A stretch of DNA of 64,000 nt from Planctomycetaceae bacterium (GTDB lineage: Bacteria; Planctomycetota; Planctomycetia; Planctomycetales; Planctomycetaceae), in contig JAKFUF010000060.1 in assembly GCA_021732845.1 (NCBI GenBank), positions 60,317-124,316 on the forward strand, read 5' to 3'. Positions 36,951 to 46,480 of this stretch are shown piece by piece. A program made the position numbers and the translations under genes. The notes below the pieces were generated by a model. It did not search any database. It was not told the DNA's origin and saw only the letters and a list, made by a program, of their open reading frames with translations. Every line of letters begins with the position of its first letter. Position 1 is the stretch's first letter.

Positions 36951-38219
36951 ATGTCAGCAGCCGATTCCTTCCTGCAAGAGATCATCGCCGCCCCCGACGA
37001 CGACGGACCGCGGCTGGTGTATGCGGACTGGCTGGAAGAACGCGGCGATCCGCGGGCGGAATTTATTCGAGTGCAGTGCGAGGAGGCGCGGCTGGGGGAC
37101 AGCGACCGCCGGGAGGAATTGCGGCGGCGGGTCAGGCAGTTGCTGCGGAAGCATGCCACGGGGTGGACGGCAGAGTTGGGTGCCAAAGGGGCGGAGATTC
37201 GGGGTCCGGACTACCATCGGGGGTTTGTAGAATCGGCGAAGATGAGCATCCGCTTCTGCCTGAAGAGTGGCGCGGAACTCATGGCAAAAACCCCAATCAG
37301 ACGTGTGACGCTCACCTCCGGTGGCAAACTGCTGCCGAAGCTGGCGCAGGCGCAACATTTACTTGGGTTGCAGGAATTGTGTTTCGTCGAACACAGGTTT
37401 CCTGAGTCTGATGCCGCCGAATTCGTGCAATCGCCCTACCTGGCGAATCTGCAAACTTTCGAACTGCACCGCTCCCACTTTGACTCGGGCCATTTTGCCT
37501 CTGCGCTCGCCAGTAGCTCTTTTACGAAGTTGACCGCTCTGAACCTGGGTCTGGCGCAGTCAGTTGATCCCAATTGGGCCGAGCCGCTCTTGAATGCTCC
37601 GTGGCTCAGAACAATCGAGTCCCTGCATCTGGGCCGGTTGAATGATGAGATGGTCCGTCGGTTCGCATCCAGCCCGCTCCTGGGCAACCTGAAGAATTGG
37701 TACATGACAAACATCGGCCTGTCCCTCAGCACCGAGACCGGCCGCACACTCGCGGCCTCTCCACTGACAACACATTTGGAACGGCTCTCCCTGTGCTTTT
37801 GCAACATGACAATTGAAGGATTGCGCGCTTTGGCAGCAGCGAATTGGTCAGCACTGCAAACACTCGATATCACCGGCGCGAAACTCGGTCCCGCGGGTAT
37901 TGCGGCACTCGTTTCAGGAAACTGGCCCGCACTCAAGCGTCTCGACTTATGCGGGACCGAGATGGGAAGTGAGGGCCTTGCGGCGCTACTCCACCGGCCG
38001 TGGCTCAAAAACTTGGAACTCCTCAACCTGGTGGGCAATGATCTGACGAAACAGGATCTCCTGACGTTGATCGCCTCTCCGAACTGGTCCCACCGGACAA
38101 AAATCTGTCTCTCCGCCAATTCCATCGACCGAATGGAGGCCGAGGAAATCTTGGTGAAGCTCGACCCAAAGAGCTCGCTCTCTGCAGAACTTCGCCGCGT
38201 CGTTCGGATATGCAATTGA
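36951..38219 (+). CDS. TIGR02996-domain protein with LRR-like repeats, paralogue 2
   Basis: A 422-residue paralogue starting MSAADSFLQEIIAAPDDDGPRLVYADWLEERGDPRAEF in outline, followed by LRR-type repeats with N-W-x-A-L-x-x-L-D/N-L patterns. Starts 8 nt after paralogue 1 ends. The N-terminal domain and last repeat (NLIGNDLTKQ-like, LIASPNWSH) are nearly invariant among the three, while the central repeats (about 150-250) vary strongly. That conserved-edge/variable-centre pattern may point to ligand diversification. Confidence 0.88.
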   Translation: MSAADSFLQEIIAAPDDDGPRLVYADWLEERGDPRAEFIRVQCEEARLGDSDRREELRRRVRQLLRKHATGWTAELGAKGAEIRGPDYHRGFVESAKMSIRFCLKSGAELMAKTPIRRVTLTSGGKLLPKLAQAQHLLGLQELCFVEHRFPESDAAEFVQSPYLANLQTFELHRSHFDSGHFASALASSSFTKLTALNLGLAQSVDPNWAEPLLNAPWLRTIESLHLGRLNDEMVRRFASSPLLGNLKNWYMTNIGLSLSTETGRTLAASPLTTHLERLSLCFCNMTIEGLRALAAANWSALQTLDITGAKLGPAGIAALVSGNWPALKRLDLCGTEMGSEGLAALLHRPWLKNLELLNLVGNDLTKQDLLTLIASPNWSHRTKICLSANSIDRMEAEEILVKLDPKSSLSAELRRVVRICN

Positions 38220-38244
38220 AGTCCAATCGCCAACAGGACTCGAA

Positions 38245-39516
38245 ATGACTGAGGACGAATCATTTCTGGCAGAGATCATCGCCGCCCCCGACGACGACGG
38301 ACCGCGGCTCGTCTATGCCGACTGGCTGGAGGAGCGCGGCGACCCACGGGCGGAATTCATTCGAATGCAGTGCGAGGAGGCACGGTTGGGAGAGTGCAAA
38401 CGTCGCACGGATTTGCGGCGCAGGGCCAAGCTGTTCCTACAGAGGTATGGCAGGGATTGGACCGCCGAGTTGGGAGCCACCGGTCCGGAGTTCCGCGACC
38501 CGGAATACCACCGCGGGTTCGTCGAGTCGGCCACAATCAGCATCCGTTATTTCCTGAAAAGTGTTGCAGGGGTAATGTCTCGAACTCCGTTGCGACGGGT
38601 CGTTCTGACCTCCGGCGACAAACTTCTGCCAAAGCTCACCCAGGCAAAACACCTGCAACAGATTGAAGAACTGCACTTCGCCGACAGCGGCTTTCCCGAA
38701 CAGGATTTGGCAGACTTTTTCCAATCTCCTTACCTCGCCAACCTGCGTGGCTTTCGTCTGTACGGGACCTACTCCATAGGGAGCGTACTGGCCTCGGGAC
38801 TGGCCAGTGCGTCGTTGCCCAAACTCGCCTCGCTGGATTTGGGACCCATTCAGACCGTCGACTCGAGCTGGGTGACGACCCTGTTGACGGCCCAGTGGCT
38901 CAGCTCGGTCGAAGTGCTGTGCCTGCGAAATTTGAGCGATGCCGCCGTCCGCGCGATCGCCGCGAGTCCGCGGCTTGGAAAGCTGAAAGACTGGGATCTG
39001 GCCGGCTCCGGCCAGCCGCTGAGTGCCGAGACCGGTCGCACGCTGGCTGCCTCGCCGCTGACGCAGCGCCTCGAACACCTCAAGATGGAATTCTGTGGCA
39101 TGGAAGTGGGAGGTCTGCAGGCGATGGCAGCCGCCCACTGGCCACGGCTGCAGACCCTGAATTTCAACTTCGCAGAGCTTGGCCCGGCAGGCGTCGAGGC
39201 GCTGGCTGCCGGCAACTGGCCAGCCCTGAAGGTCCTGAACCTGGCCAGCAGCGCCATGGAAAGCCGGGGGCTCAATGCTCTGCTCCGCCGGCCGTGGCTC
39301 AAATCACTGGAACGCCTCAGCCTGCGCGACAATCGGCTGACCAAACAAGATATCCTGAACCTGATCGCCTCCCCGAACTGGTCCCACAAGACGCACATCA
39401 ATCTCGACGGAAACGGACTTCGCCAGTCGGGTGCCGAAGAGATCCTGGAGAAGCTCGGCCGCATCGGCGGCCCGCTTCCGGCGGAAATTCGCCGAGTGAC
39501 CATGTGGCGGCCTTGA
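38245..39516 (+). CDS. TIGR02996-domain protein with LRR-like repeats, paralogue 3
   Basis: A 423-residue paralogue (MTEDESFLAEIIAAPDDDG start) with the same two-part layout: TIGR02996 then LRR-type repeats ending in LRDNRLTKQDILNLIASPNWSH. It ends 16 nt from the convergent RloB stop. The three copies are similar enough to have arisen by local tandem duplication. Protein-protein recognition is the likely role, partner unknown. Confidence 0.88.
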   Translation: MTEDESFLAEIIAAPDDDGPRLVYADWLEERGDPRAEFIRMQCEEARLGECKRRTDLRRRAKLFLQRYGRDWTAELGATGPEFRDPEYHRGFVESATISIRYFLKSVAGVMSRTPLRRVVLTSGDKLLPKLTQAKHLQQIEELHFADSGFPEQDLADFFQSPYLANLRGFRLYGTYSIGSVLASGLASASLPKLASLDLGPIQTVDSSWVTTLLTAQWLSSVEVLCLRNLSDAAVRAIAASPRLGKLKDWDLAGSGQPLSAETGRTLAASPLTQRLEHLKMEFCGMEVGGLQAMAAAHWPRLQTLNFNFAELGPAGVEALAAGNWPALKVLNLASSAMESRGLNALLRRPWLKSLERLSLRDNRLTKQDILNLIASPNWSHKTHINLDGNGLRQSGAEEILEKLGRIGGPLPAEIRRVTMWRP

Positions 39517-39532
39517 GTTGCGGTGTCGTGGC

Positions 39533-40288
39533 TCAGGCCTCCGCTTCCGAACTATTGGTTTCCGGACCGAACAAGGCGCGCGGGGAGGACTTCCACAAGA
39601 CCTCGACCAATTCATACACCTTTGTTCCCGACGTTTCGGGGACGGCCTCATGCGTCGTGAAGGCGGTTTTGGCAACGATCTTGCCACGGTCGATCGCTTC
39701 CGTGGTGAACGGCAAGATCGTGTCGATCAACCAGTGAAGGTCCGCATTATCTTTGCTGTCTTTCTGATACTCGCACGCATACTTGCGACGTGTGATTTGG
39801 CTGATTTTCTTGCAGGCATCATCGCAGGTGGCCATGGCAGGCAGGCCATCGCGAAGATGAAGCAGGAACCAACTTTCAAACGAAGGTCGGGAAATTGCCA
39901 CATACAAGCCCTTGTCGAGGGCATGCTCTGCCGCGGAAAACAAGTCGGCGTTTTTGCCATCGCGCTCGGTGTCGAAGACAACCCAGACTTCATCGTAGGC
40001 GATTCGCGCCTCAAGGTCGCCAAGTCTGTCGCGACTCTTTTGGTTTTTCTTGGCTGCGTCACGCAGCTTGACTGCTGATCGTACAACCCGGCTGGGCGTG
40101 TTCCCTTCATGATCCGGTCCAGCCTCGACGACGACATCCAGTTGCGAAGACTGCAGTTCCAAATGCTCCTTCAGGGCTTCAAAGTACTCGACCTCCGTGA
40201 CTTCTCCTTCCGTGACGATCAGCAGCCGTTTGCGCGTCGATCGTCTCGCCTTTCTGGACCGTGGCCTGTCATAGTCATGGTCTTTCAT
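39533..40288 (-). CDS. rloB: RloB-family protein (Toprim-like nuclease partner)
   Basis: A 251-residue RloB-domain protein. Seen: a basic leader, then LLIVTEGEVTEVEYFEALKEH, where E27 is the first Toprim acidic residue, and YDEVWVVFDTERDG (DTERD at 106-110) for the second Toprim motif. SFESWFLLHL follows as in RloB proteins. Its ATG overlaps the 3' end of the RloA-like ATPase gene by 4 nt (40285-40288), so the two are co-translated. Known: RloA-RloB pairs correspond to AbiL-type abortive infection and are found near restriction loci; the Toprim protein is the predicted nuclease. Regulation in this genome is unknown. Confidence 0.87.
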   Translation of the reverse strand: MKDHDYDRPRSRKARRSTRKRLLIVTEGEVTEVEYFEALKEHLELQSSQLDVVVEAGPDHEGNTPSRVVRSAVKLRDAAKKNQKSRDRLGDLEARIAYDEVWVVFDTERDGKNADLFSAAEHALDKGLYVAISRPSFESWFLLHLRDGLPAMATCDDACKKISQITRRKYACEYQKDSKDNADLHWLIDTILPFTTEAIDRGKIVAKTAFTTHEAVPETSGTKVYELVEVLWKSSPRALFGPETNSSEAEA

Positions 40289-41748
40289 GGCTTCGATCCA
40301 GCCCCGCCCTTCAAGGGAAATGCCAGATCCAGATTCAAATCAGGAACCCCACCAAGGTTTCCAGACAGATAGTATTTGATCAGGGGCGAGTCCTTCCGTG
40401 GCTTTTCATCGAAGTCGGAGAGGCTGTAGAGCATGGACGCACCCGCCTCATTCTTCTCAATGATATGAATCTGGTCGCGGCGCAACAGCGAGTTGTCGAG
40501 CACGGAGACATCGTGCGTCGTGAAGATCAATTGAGCGTGATGGGGATTTCTTTTTGGTGACTGGAAGATCTTGACAAGCGCCCGAAGCAGTAGTGGATGC
40601 AATCCGGCATGCAATTCATCGGCGATCAATATGCCGCCATGCTGCAGGGTTTGATACAGCGTATGTGCGAGACCAAACATACGGTTGGTCCCATGAGATT
40701 CCTGTCGCATATCGAAGGCGATCTCTTGGCCCGTTGCTGTTTTGTGGACAGCTTTCGGCTGGTATCTCTTGCGCACGACTTCCCTTCCGTCAAATTCAGA
40801 ACGGATGTCAACTTTCTCAATCTCGATCGAGGCAATGCCAAGGTCTGCAGCCCTGATCCAGTTTTGGACCCAGGCGAGAAGTTCCGTGTCCTCCTCGCAA
40901 GCGCGGCAGATTCCCTGCTCCAAAGCCATTGATTGCGCAAGTGTCGCGTCAATGACACCCAACCGCGAAAACCACTGCAACACTTGCAGTGCCTGCGGAT
41001 GGTTCCAACTGGCCGCTGCGGATAAAAACGGTACGTCGGTCCGCGTTCGACCAGCCAGGGCTTGTCCTTCAGAGATCCCCTTCTCGAAATCCGCTCCCCA
41101 TGTCCAGGATTCGTGCAACTGCGACGAGATCTTTGTTGCTCCCTGGGTCCACTGTCCGAGCCCTTCAGTCTGTCCAGTTGCGGGTTTTGCGGTCTCTTCA
41201 TGGCTCACTTCCCGACGAATGCGACCGAATCGCTGTGTGCCGCGATTAAGAATCCATGCGTTTCGATTTGGTGTTACAGCGCATCCGCGAGCAAAGAGTT
41301 CAGTTTTTTTTCCGCGTGGCCAGTAGTAAAGCCATTCCCCTCGGATTGATGAATCGTCGAGGATTAGCCCATATGCCCATCGCATGCTGTCGAGGACAAA
41401 TACCACTTCCAGAGTGGTCGGTGAGTTGACCCTATGTTCGTCCAAGCGAAATGAGCTTGCGCGGCTCAGTGGGGACGTCCGTGGTGCGAGCCGGCTCGGG
41501 ATATCTAGGTTCTCAGTCCAATCAACCAGCAGATCCAAGAACTCTGCCGCCTTGACGAAATTACTCTTTCCAGACGCATTCGCCCCGTGAATGCTCACGA
41601 CAGGAAGGATTCCGTGGAACGCATCCGGTACCCCAGCGATGCCGTGGCGGACGACCTCTTTCAGTTCCGTGTCCGTCGACGCATCCATCCGGAGTTCGAC
41701 CCGGTCACGGAACGAGCGGAAGTTTTCGACACTGAACGAAAGAAGCAT
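40285..41748 (-). CDS. rloA: AAA15/21-family ATPase, RloA/AbiLi-like
   Basis: A 487-residue SMC/OLD-like ATPase. Seen: FSVENFRSFRDRVEL, Walker A GANASGKSN (55-63), a central divergent insertion, and Walker B ILIADELHAGLHPLLLRALVKIF with the following QLIFTTHDVSVLD switch segment. ATG 41748 aligns with the family start (MLLSFSVENFRSF); the frame from 41820 adds 24 residues. The gene is followed by rloB with a 4-nt overlap. Such ATPases act as sensor/regulator of the partner nuclease. The 156 nt before the start separate it from the divergent aspartate kinase. Confidence 0.88.
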   Translation of the reverse strand: MLLSFSVENFRSFRDRVELRMDASTDTELKEVVRHGIAGVPDAFHGILPVVSIHGANASGKSNFVKAAEFLDLLVDWTENLDIPSRLAPRTSPLSRASSFRLDEHRVNSPTTLEVVFVLDSMRWAYGLILDDSSIRGEWLYYWPRGKKTELFARGCAVTPNRNAWILNRGTQRFGRIRREVSHEETAKPATGQTEGLGQWTQGATKISSQLHESWTWGADFEKGISEGQALAGRTRTDVPFLSAAASWNHPQALQVLQWFSRLGVIDATLAQSMALEQGICRACEEDTELLAWVQNWIRAADLGIASIEIEKVDIRSEFDGREVVRKRYQPKAVHKTATGQEIAFDMRQESHGTNRMFGLAHTLYQTLQHGGILIADELHAGLHPLLLRALVKIFQSPKRNPHHAQLIFTTHDVSVLDNSLLRRDQIHIIEKNEAGASMLYSLSDFDEKPRKDSPLIKYYLSGNLGGVPDLNLDLAFPLKGGAGSKP

Positions 41749-41904
41749 GATTTGACACAACTGCTTGAAAAAAGGGTCACAGGCATGGCTATTACCAATA
41801 AATATAACAATTATCCGCACAAAGCAATCAAAAAGCAGTTCAGTCTTGAAGTCCCGCGCGACAGCCGCTTGCTATTTGCCCCCGAATGAGTAAAAACCTT
41901 TCCC

Positions 41905-43695
41905 ATGTCTATCATCGTGCAAAAATTCGGGGGAACGAGCGTCGCCACCCCTGCGAAAATTCTGGCGGCGGCGGCGCGGGCGGTGGCGGCCAAACGGGCT
42001 GGCCACCAGGTGGTGGTCGTGGTCAGCGCCCGCGGTTTGAAAACCGACGAGCTGATCGCATTGGCCAAGGAGGTTTCGCCCGAACCTCCGGCCCGTGAAA
42101 TGGATATGCTGCTGGCCACCGGCGAGCAGGAGTCGGTGGCGCTGGTCGCCATGGCGGTCCAGCGGCTGGGCGAACAGTCGATCAGCCTGACGGGCGCGCA
42201 GATCGGGATTGTCACCGATTCCACGCACACCAAGGCCCGCATCAAGTCGATTTCCACCGAACGGATGCGGAACGCCCTCGAAGCGGGGCAGATCGTCATC
42301 GCCGCCGGATTTCAGGGGGTCAACGACCGCTCGGACATCACCACCCTCGGACGCGGTGGCTCGGACACCACCGCCGTGGCGCTGGCAGCGGTCCTCAAAG
42401 CGGAAGTCTGTGAAATCTACACAGATGTCGAAGGCGTGTTCACCACCGATCCGCGGCAGGTCAAAACCGCCCGAAAGATGCCGCACATCTCGTATGACGA
42501 GATTCTGGAACTGGCCAGCATGGGGGCCGGGGTGATGCACTCCCGGTCGATCGAGTTTGCCAAAAAATTTCGCGTTCCGGTGTTGGTACGACCCTCGTAT
42601 TCTGACGCCGCCGGCACGCTGATCGCGCCCGAAACCGGCCGTGAGACCGCTGTCGTGTGCGGTGTGGCCGTGGCTCGCGATGAAGCGACCGTCAGCCTCC
42701 GCGACATTCCCGACCGTCCGGGCGTGATGAGTGTGATCTTTTCCCGGATGGCCGAACGCAAGATCCCGATCGACATGATCGTGCAGAACGTCGGCCGCGA
42801 CGGTTTGGCCAGCGTGTCGTTCACCGTGCCACAGGATGAGCTGGCGGAAACCCTGACGGCCGCCGACCAGGCCGTGAAGCAACTCGGCGCGGGCACGGTG
42901 CAGCATGGCACCAACCTGTCCAAGATTTCGGTGGTGGGCAGCGGCATGAAGAGCCACTCCGGCGTCGCCGCGCAGATGTTCACGGACCTGGCGCAGGCGG
43001 GCGTCAACCTGGAGATGATCACCACCAGCGACATCAAGATCTCTGTCCTCGTCGACCGTAACCAGGCCGACACTGCCATGCGGACGGTGCACGAGGGGTT
43101 CGGGCTGTCTGAGCCACTGCCTGAGGGGGCCGAAAGCGACCCGTCCCGCGTCTCCCGGTCTCAAATTGCCAGTCTGCCGCAGTCGGAACTCGAGCGGTAC
43201 GTCGCCGAGCGGCTGGGCAGCATGGAGGACATTGTCGTCAGCGAAGTGCGGCTCAACGACAGTCAGTCCCGTGTCACGCTCCGCAACCTGCCGGATACGC
43301 CTGGCGTGGCGATGCAGGTCTTCGCCGCCAATGCCCTGGCGGGGGTGATCGTGGACATCATCGTGCAGAATGTGGGCCAGAGCGGCCATTCGAACATCTC
43401 GTTCACGGTCAACCGCGACGATCTGGAGCAGAGCCTGGAAGTGACCAAATCGCTCTTGGCGCAGTGGCAGAACACCGAAATCTCCTGCGAACGAGACATC
43501 GCGGTGCTTTCAGTCCATGGCGTCGGCCTGCGAACCCACACGGGCGTTGGCGAAAAAATGTTCAACGCCCTGTCCGAGCACAATATCAACGTGCAGATGA
43601 TCAGCACGAGTGAGATTTGCATCTCGACCGTGATCGACATCGCCAGCGGCCAGCGCGGACTGGAATGTCTGGAGGCGGCGTTTGGTCTGACGTGA
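41905..43695 (+). CDS. lysC: Aspartate kinase with four ACT domains
   Basis: A 596-residue aspartokinase, first step of the lysine/threonine/methionine pathway. Seen: KFGGTSVA at the N-terminus, the catalytic core with FQGVNDRSDITTLGRGGSDTTA and VCEIYTDVEGVFTTDPR, and HSRSIEFAKKF. After about residue 250 come four ACT units: ATVSLRDIPDRPGVMSVIF, SKISVVGSGMKSHSGVAAQMF, SRVTLRNLPDTPGVAMQVF and AVLSVHGVGLRTHTGVGEKMF, i.e. two tandem pairs. Most bacterial monofunctional enzymes have one pair (two ACT) and about 410 residues. Four-ACT forms are known in cyanobacteria and others, giving more complex feedback control. Single gene. Confidence 0.95.
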   Translation: MSIIVQKFGGTSVATPAKILAAAARAVAAKRAGHQVVVVVSARGLKTDELIALAKEVSPEPPAREMDMLLATGEQESVALVAMAVQRLGEQSISLTGAQIGIVTDSTHTKARIKSISTERMRNALEAGQIVIAAGFQGVNDRSDITTLGRGGSDTTAVALAAVLKAEVCEIYTDVEGVFTTDPRQVKTARKMPHISYDEILELASMGAGVMHSRSIEFAKKFRVPVLVRPSYSDAAGTLIAPETGRETAVVCGVAVARDEATVSLRDIPDRPGVMSVIFSRMAERKIPIDMIVQNVGRDGLASVSFTVPQDELAETLTAADQAVKQLGAGTVQHGTNLSKISVVGSGMKSHSGVAAQMFTDLAQAGVNLEMITTSDIKISVLVDRNQADTAMRTVHEGFGLSEPLPEGAESDPSRVSRSQIASLPQSELERYVAERLGSMEDIVVSEVRLNDSQSRVTLRNLPDTPGVAMQVFAANALAGVIVDIIVQNVGQSGHSNISFTVNRDDLEQSLEVTKSLLAQWQNTEISCERDIAVLSVHGVGLRTHTGVGEKMFNALSEHNINVQMISTSEICISTVIDIASGQRGLECLEAAFGLT

Positions 43696-43721
43696 AGTTT
43701 TTCACCGAGGTCCTCGATTTC

Positions 43722-43877
43722 GACGTGGCGGGAGGGCGCGGCTCCTGACAAGCCGCGAACAATGAACGATACGGTTTTGGCACGAATTGGCAGCCACTTT
43801 TCTAGCGAGAATGCTGCCAATTCGGAGCGCAAACCGTTGACCGCGGCTCAGCAGGAGCTTCGCCCTCCCTTCACGTC
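43722..43877. repeat. Long imperfect inverted repeat in the lysC-glgX gap
   Basis: The outer arms begin GACGTGGCGGGAGGGCG at 43722 and end CGCCCTCCCTTCACGTC at 43877, and inner arms (CGGTTTTGGCACGAATTGGC and its relative) pair as well. The whole 156 bp can fold into one stem. A similar arm (GGCTCAGCAGGAGC) recurs near 63345. The rest of 43696-44157 contains no gene. Confidence 0.6.
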
Positions 43878-44157
43878 CCGCGGGTTGATCCCAACTGGCG
43901 GGCGAACGACCAGCGAGTCGTAGAATCCTGCTTGAGCTTGCGTGGCGGGAAGCCACGCCACTTCACGCTGACCTCACCAGTGGGTGGAGGCGTTCCAGTG
44001 CGCCGAGCTTCTGGCTGGATTCTTGAAGCCACTCCACGGATTATGGAACCCACTCAATTGTCACGCCGTTTGCTACAGCTTCAGCCGCCACGCTGTCGAC
44101 TTGGGTTGCCCGCCGTGAGTGGTTTTCCAACTTGCTTTTCAAGATTAACACTACACC

Positions 44158-46398
44158 ATGCGTGTCTGGCAAGGTCGGCCGTACCCTCTCGGTGCCTCAT
44201 GGGATGGCAACGGCGTTAACTTCGCGCTCTTCACCGAAAACGGGCAGGCGGTGGACTTGTGCCTGTTCGATTCGGCTGACGCGACCAAAGAGTCGGCACG
44301 GATTCGGATGATGGAGAAGAAGGACATGGTCTGGCATTGCTACCTGCCAGACTGCCGGCCCGGGCAGTTGTACGGTTACCGCGTCGAAGGACCCTATGAC
44401 CCGGCGAACGGCCAGCGGTTCAATGTGAACAAGGTTTTGCTGGACCCGTATGCCAAGGCGATTGGCCGGGATGTCCGCTGGTCGGATGAGGTGTTTGGCT
44501 ACACCATCGGCCACGAAGCGGGCGACTTGAGCTTTGACGACCGCGACAGCGCGCCGTTCGCCCCGCTGGGGCTGGTCATCGATTCGGCCTTCACCTGGGG
44601 CGACGACCGGCCGCCGCGCACGCCGTGGCACGAAACCATCATCTACGAGGTCCACGTCAAGGGCTTCACCAAGCTCCATCCCGAGGTGCCCGAGCCGCTG
44701 CGTGGCACCTATGCCGGGTTGGCTTCGCAGGCCTCGATCGAACACCTGCGGAAGCTGGGCGTGACCGCGGTCGAGCTGTTGCCCGTGTTTCACTTTCTGA
44801 ACGACCGGCATCTCCTGGAGGGGGACCGCAGCAACTACTGGGGTTACAACACGCTCGCCTATTTGGCACCGAATTCCCGGTATTCGTCCAGCGGCACCTC
44901 CGACGAAATCATTCGTGAATTCAAGTCGATGGTCCGCGCGCTGCACGCGGCCGGCATCGAAGTCATTTTGGATGTGGTCTACAACCACACCTGCGAAGGC
45001 AATCAACAAGGCCCGACGCTCTCGTGGCGGGGAATCGACAATTCCGCCTATTACCGGCTCGCCCCCGACCCGCGGTTCTACATGGACTTCACCGGCTGCG
45101 GCAACACGTTTCACATGCGTGAGCCACGCGTGCTGCAGTTGATCATGGACAGCCTGCGGTACTGGGGCACCGAGATGCATGTCGACGGGTTCCGTTTCGA
45201 CCTGGCGAGCACGCTGGCCCGCGAGCTGTTCGAAGTCGACCGGTTGTCGGCGTTCTTTGACATTGTTCACCAGGATCCCATTCTCTCCCAGGTGAAGCTG
45301 ATCGCCGAGCCGTGGGATCTGGGCGACGGTGGCTATCAGGTGGGCAACTTTCCCTCGCTGTGGTCGGAATGGAACGGCAAGTACCGCGATTGCGTGCGAC
45401 GGTTCTGGAAGGGCGACGGCGGGCACCTCAGTGAGTTCGCCACACGCCTGTGCGGGTCCAGCGATCTGTATGCCTCCAGCAGCCGCCGGCCCTATGCCAG
45501 CATCAACTTCATCACCTGCCATGACGGCTTCACGCTCAACGATCTGGTCAGCTACAACGACAAACACAACGACGCCAATGGCGAAGGCAACCGCGACGGC
45601 TCCAGCGACAACATGAGCTGGAACTGCGGCGCGGAGGGGCCGACGGACGACGCGGCCATCATTGATCTGCGGCGGCGGCAACGGAGAAACCTGGTGGCCA
45701 CCTTGCTGCTGTCGCAGGGGGTCCCCATGCTGCTCGCCGGCGATGAACTCGGCCACACCCAGCACGGCAACAACAACGCCTACTGCCACGACTCCGACCT
45801 GACGTGGCTCAACTGGGATCTCAACGCCGCGCAAAAGTCGCTGCTGGAATTCGTCCGCAGCGTCATCTCACTCCGAAAATTGAACCCGGTGTTTCAGCGT
45901 CAAAAGTTCTTCCAGGGCCGCTCGATTCGCGGACAGGAAGTGCGGGATATCGGCTGGTATTCGCCCGATGGCACCCAGATGGGTGACCACGACTGGAACG
46001 AAGAGTTTGTCCGCTGCCTCGGGCTGTTTCTGGACGGCGAACTGATTGGCGAAGTCGATTCCCACAACGAGCCGATCCGTGGCGAAAGCGTCCTGTTGCT
46101 GATGAACGCCCACTACGAGCGGGTGCCGTTCAAGCTGCCCGCTCCGGTGGAGGGAGCACTCTGGGTGCCACAACTCGACACGAACCAGCTTCCCCAGGAA
46201 GGGACTCCGCTGGCGGCCGATGTGCAGTACCCGCTGGAAGGACGCTCTTTGGCGATCTTGCGCATGGAAATTCCTGGTGCGGCCAAGGAAGCCGCCGATG
46301 GCGAACATATCGCCACCGAGGTCTTCATTGCCGCCAGCCAGGCACGGGCGACGCCTCCGGTCGAAGCGGCCGGCGGCACGACGAGTGCGGGACCGTGA
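44158..46398 (+). CDS. glgX: Glycogen debranching enzyme GlgX
   Basis: A 746-residue GH13 isoamylase-type enzyme that hydrolyses alpha-1,6 branches left after phosphorylase action. Seen: an N-terminal CBM48-like domain (GRPYPLGASWDGNGVNFALF), GFTKLHPEVP, catalytic nucleophile Asp348 in GFRFDLAST, acid/base Glu384 in AEPWD, and transition-state Asp456 in TCHDGFTLNDL. A C-terminal beta domain follows. Length matches GlgX/TreX. Partner: a GlgP-type alpha-glucan phosphorylase at 56781-58925. It precedes the CitG-family gene by 82 nt, possibly co-transcribed although functionally unrelated. Confidence 0.95.
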   Translation: MRVWQGRPYPLGASWDGNGVNFALFTENGQAVDLCLFDSADATKESARIRMMEKKDMVWHCYLPDCRPGQLYGYRVEGPYDPANGQRFNVNKVLLDPYAKAIGRDVRWSDEVFGYTIGHEAGDLSFDDRDSAPFAPLGLVIDSAFTWGDDRPPRTPWHETIIYEVHVKGFTKLHPEVPEPLRGTYAGLASQASIEHLRKLGVTAVELLPVFHFLNDRHLLEGDRSNYWGYNTLAYLAPNSRYSSSGTSDEIIREFKSMVRALHAAGIEVILDVVYNHTCEGNQQGPTLSWRGIDNSAYYRLAPDPRFYMDFTGCGNTFHMREPRVLQLIMDSLRYWGTEMHVDGFRFDLASTLARELFEVDRLSAFFDIVHQDPILSQVKLIAEPWDLGDGGYQVGNFPSLWSEWNGKYRDCVRRFWKGDGGHLSEFATRLCGSSDLYASSSRRPYASINFITCHDGFTLNDLVSYNDKHNDANGEGNRDGSSDNMSWNCGAEGPTDDAAIIDLRRRQRRNLVATLLLSQGVPMLLAGDELGHTQHGNNNAYCHDSDLTWLNWDLNAAQKSLLEFVRSVISLRKLNPVFQRQKFFQGRSIRGQEVRDIGWYSPDGTQMGDHDWNEEFVRCLGLFLDGELIGEVDSHNEPIRGESVLLLMNAHYERVPFKLPAPVEGALWVPQLDTNQLPQEGTPLAADVQYPLEGRSLAILRMEIPGAAKEAADGEHIATEVFIAASQARATPPVEAAGGTTSAGP

Positions 46399-46480
46399 GG
46401 GAGATTTTCGATTGGGTGTGGCGGGGGGCCGACCTGGTGTGCCAACGGGTGAATCTTCCAGCAGAGCGGCATCAGCCAGA

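Noticed and set aside
41749..41904. Additional small gene between rloA and lysC
   Set aside because: Only a short AT-rich spacer that must hold divergent promoters; no frame with a ribosome binding site.
46220..46480. N-terminal extension of the CitG-family frame
   Set aside because: It overlaps the 3' end of glgX in another frame and lacks homology; ATG 46481 fits the family.
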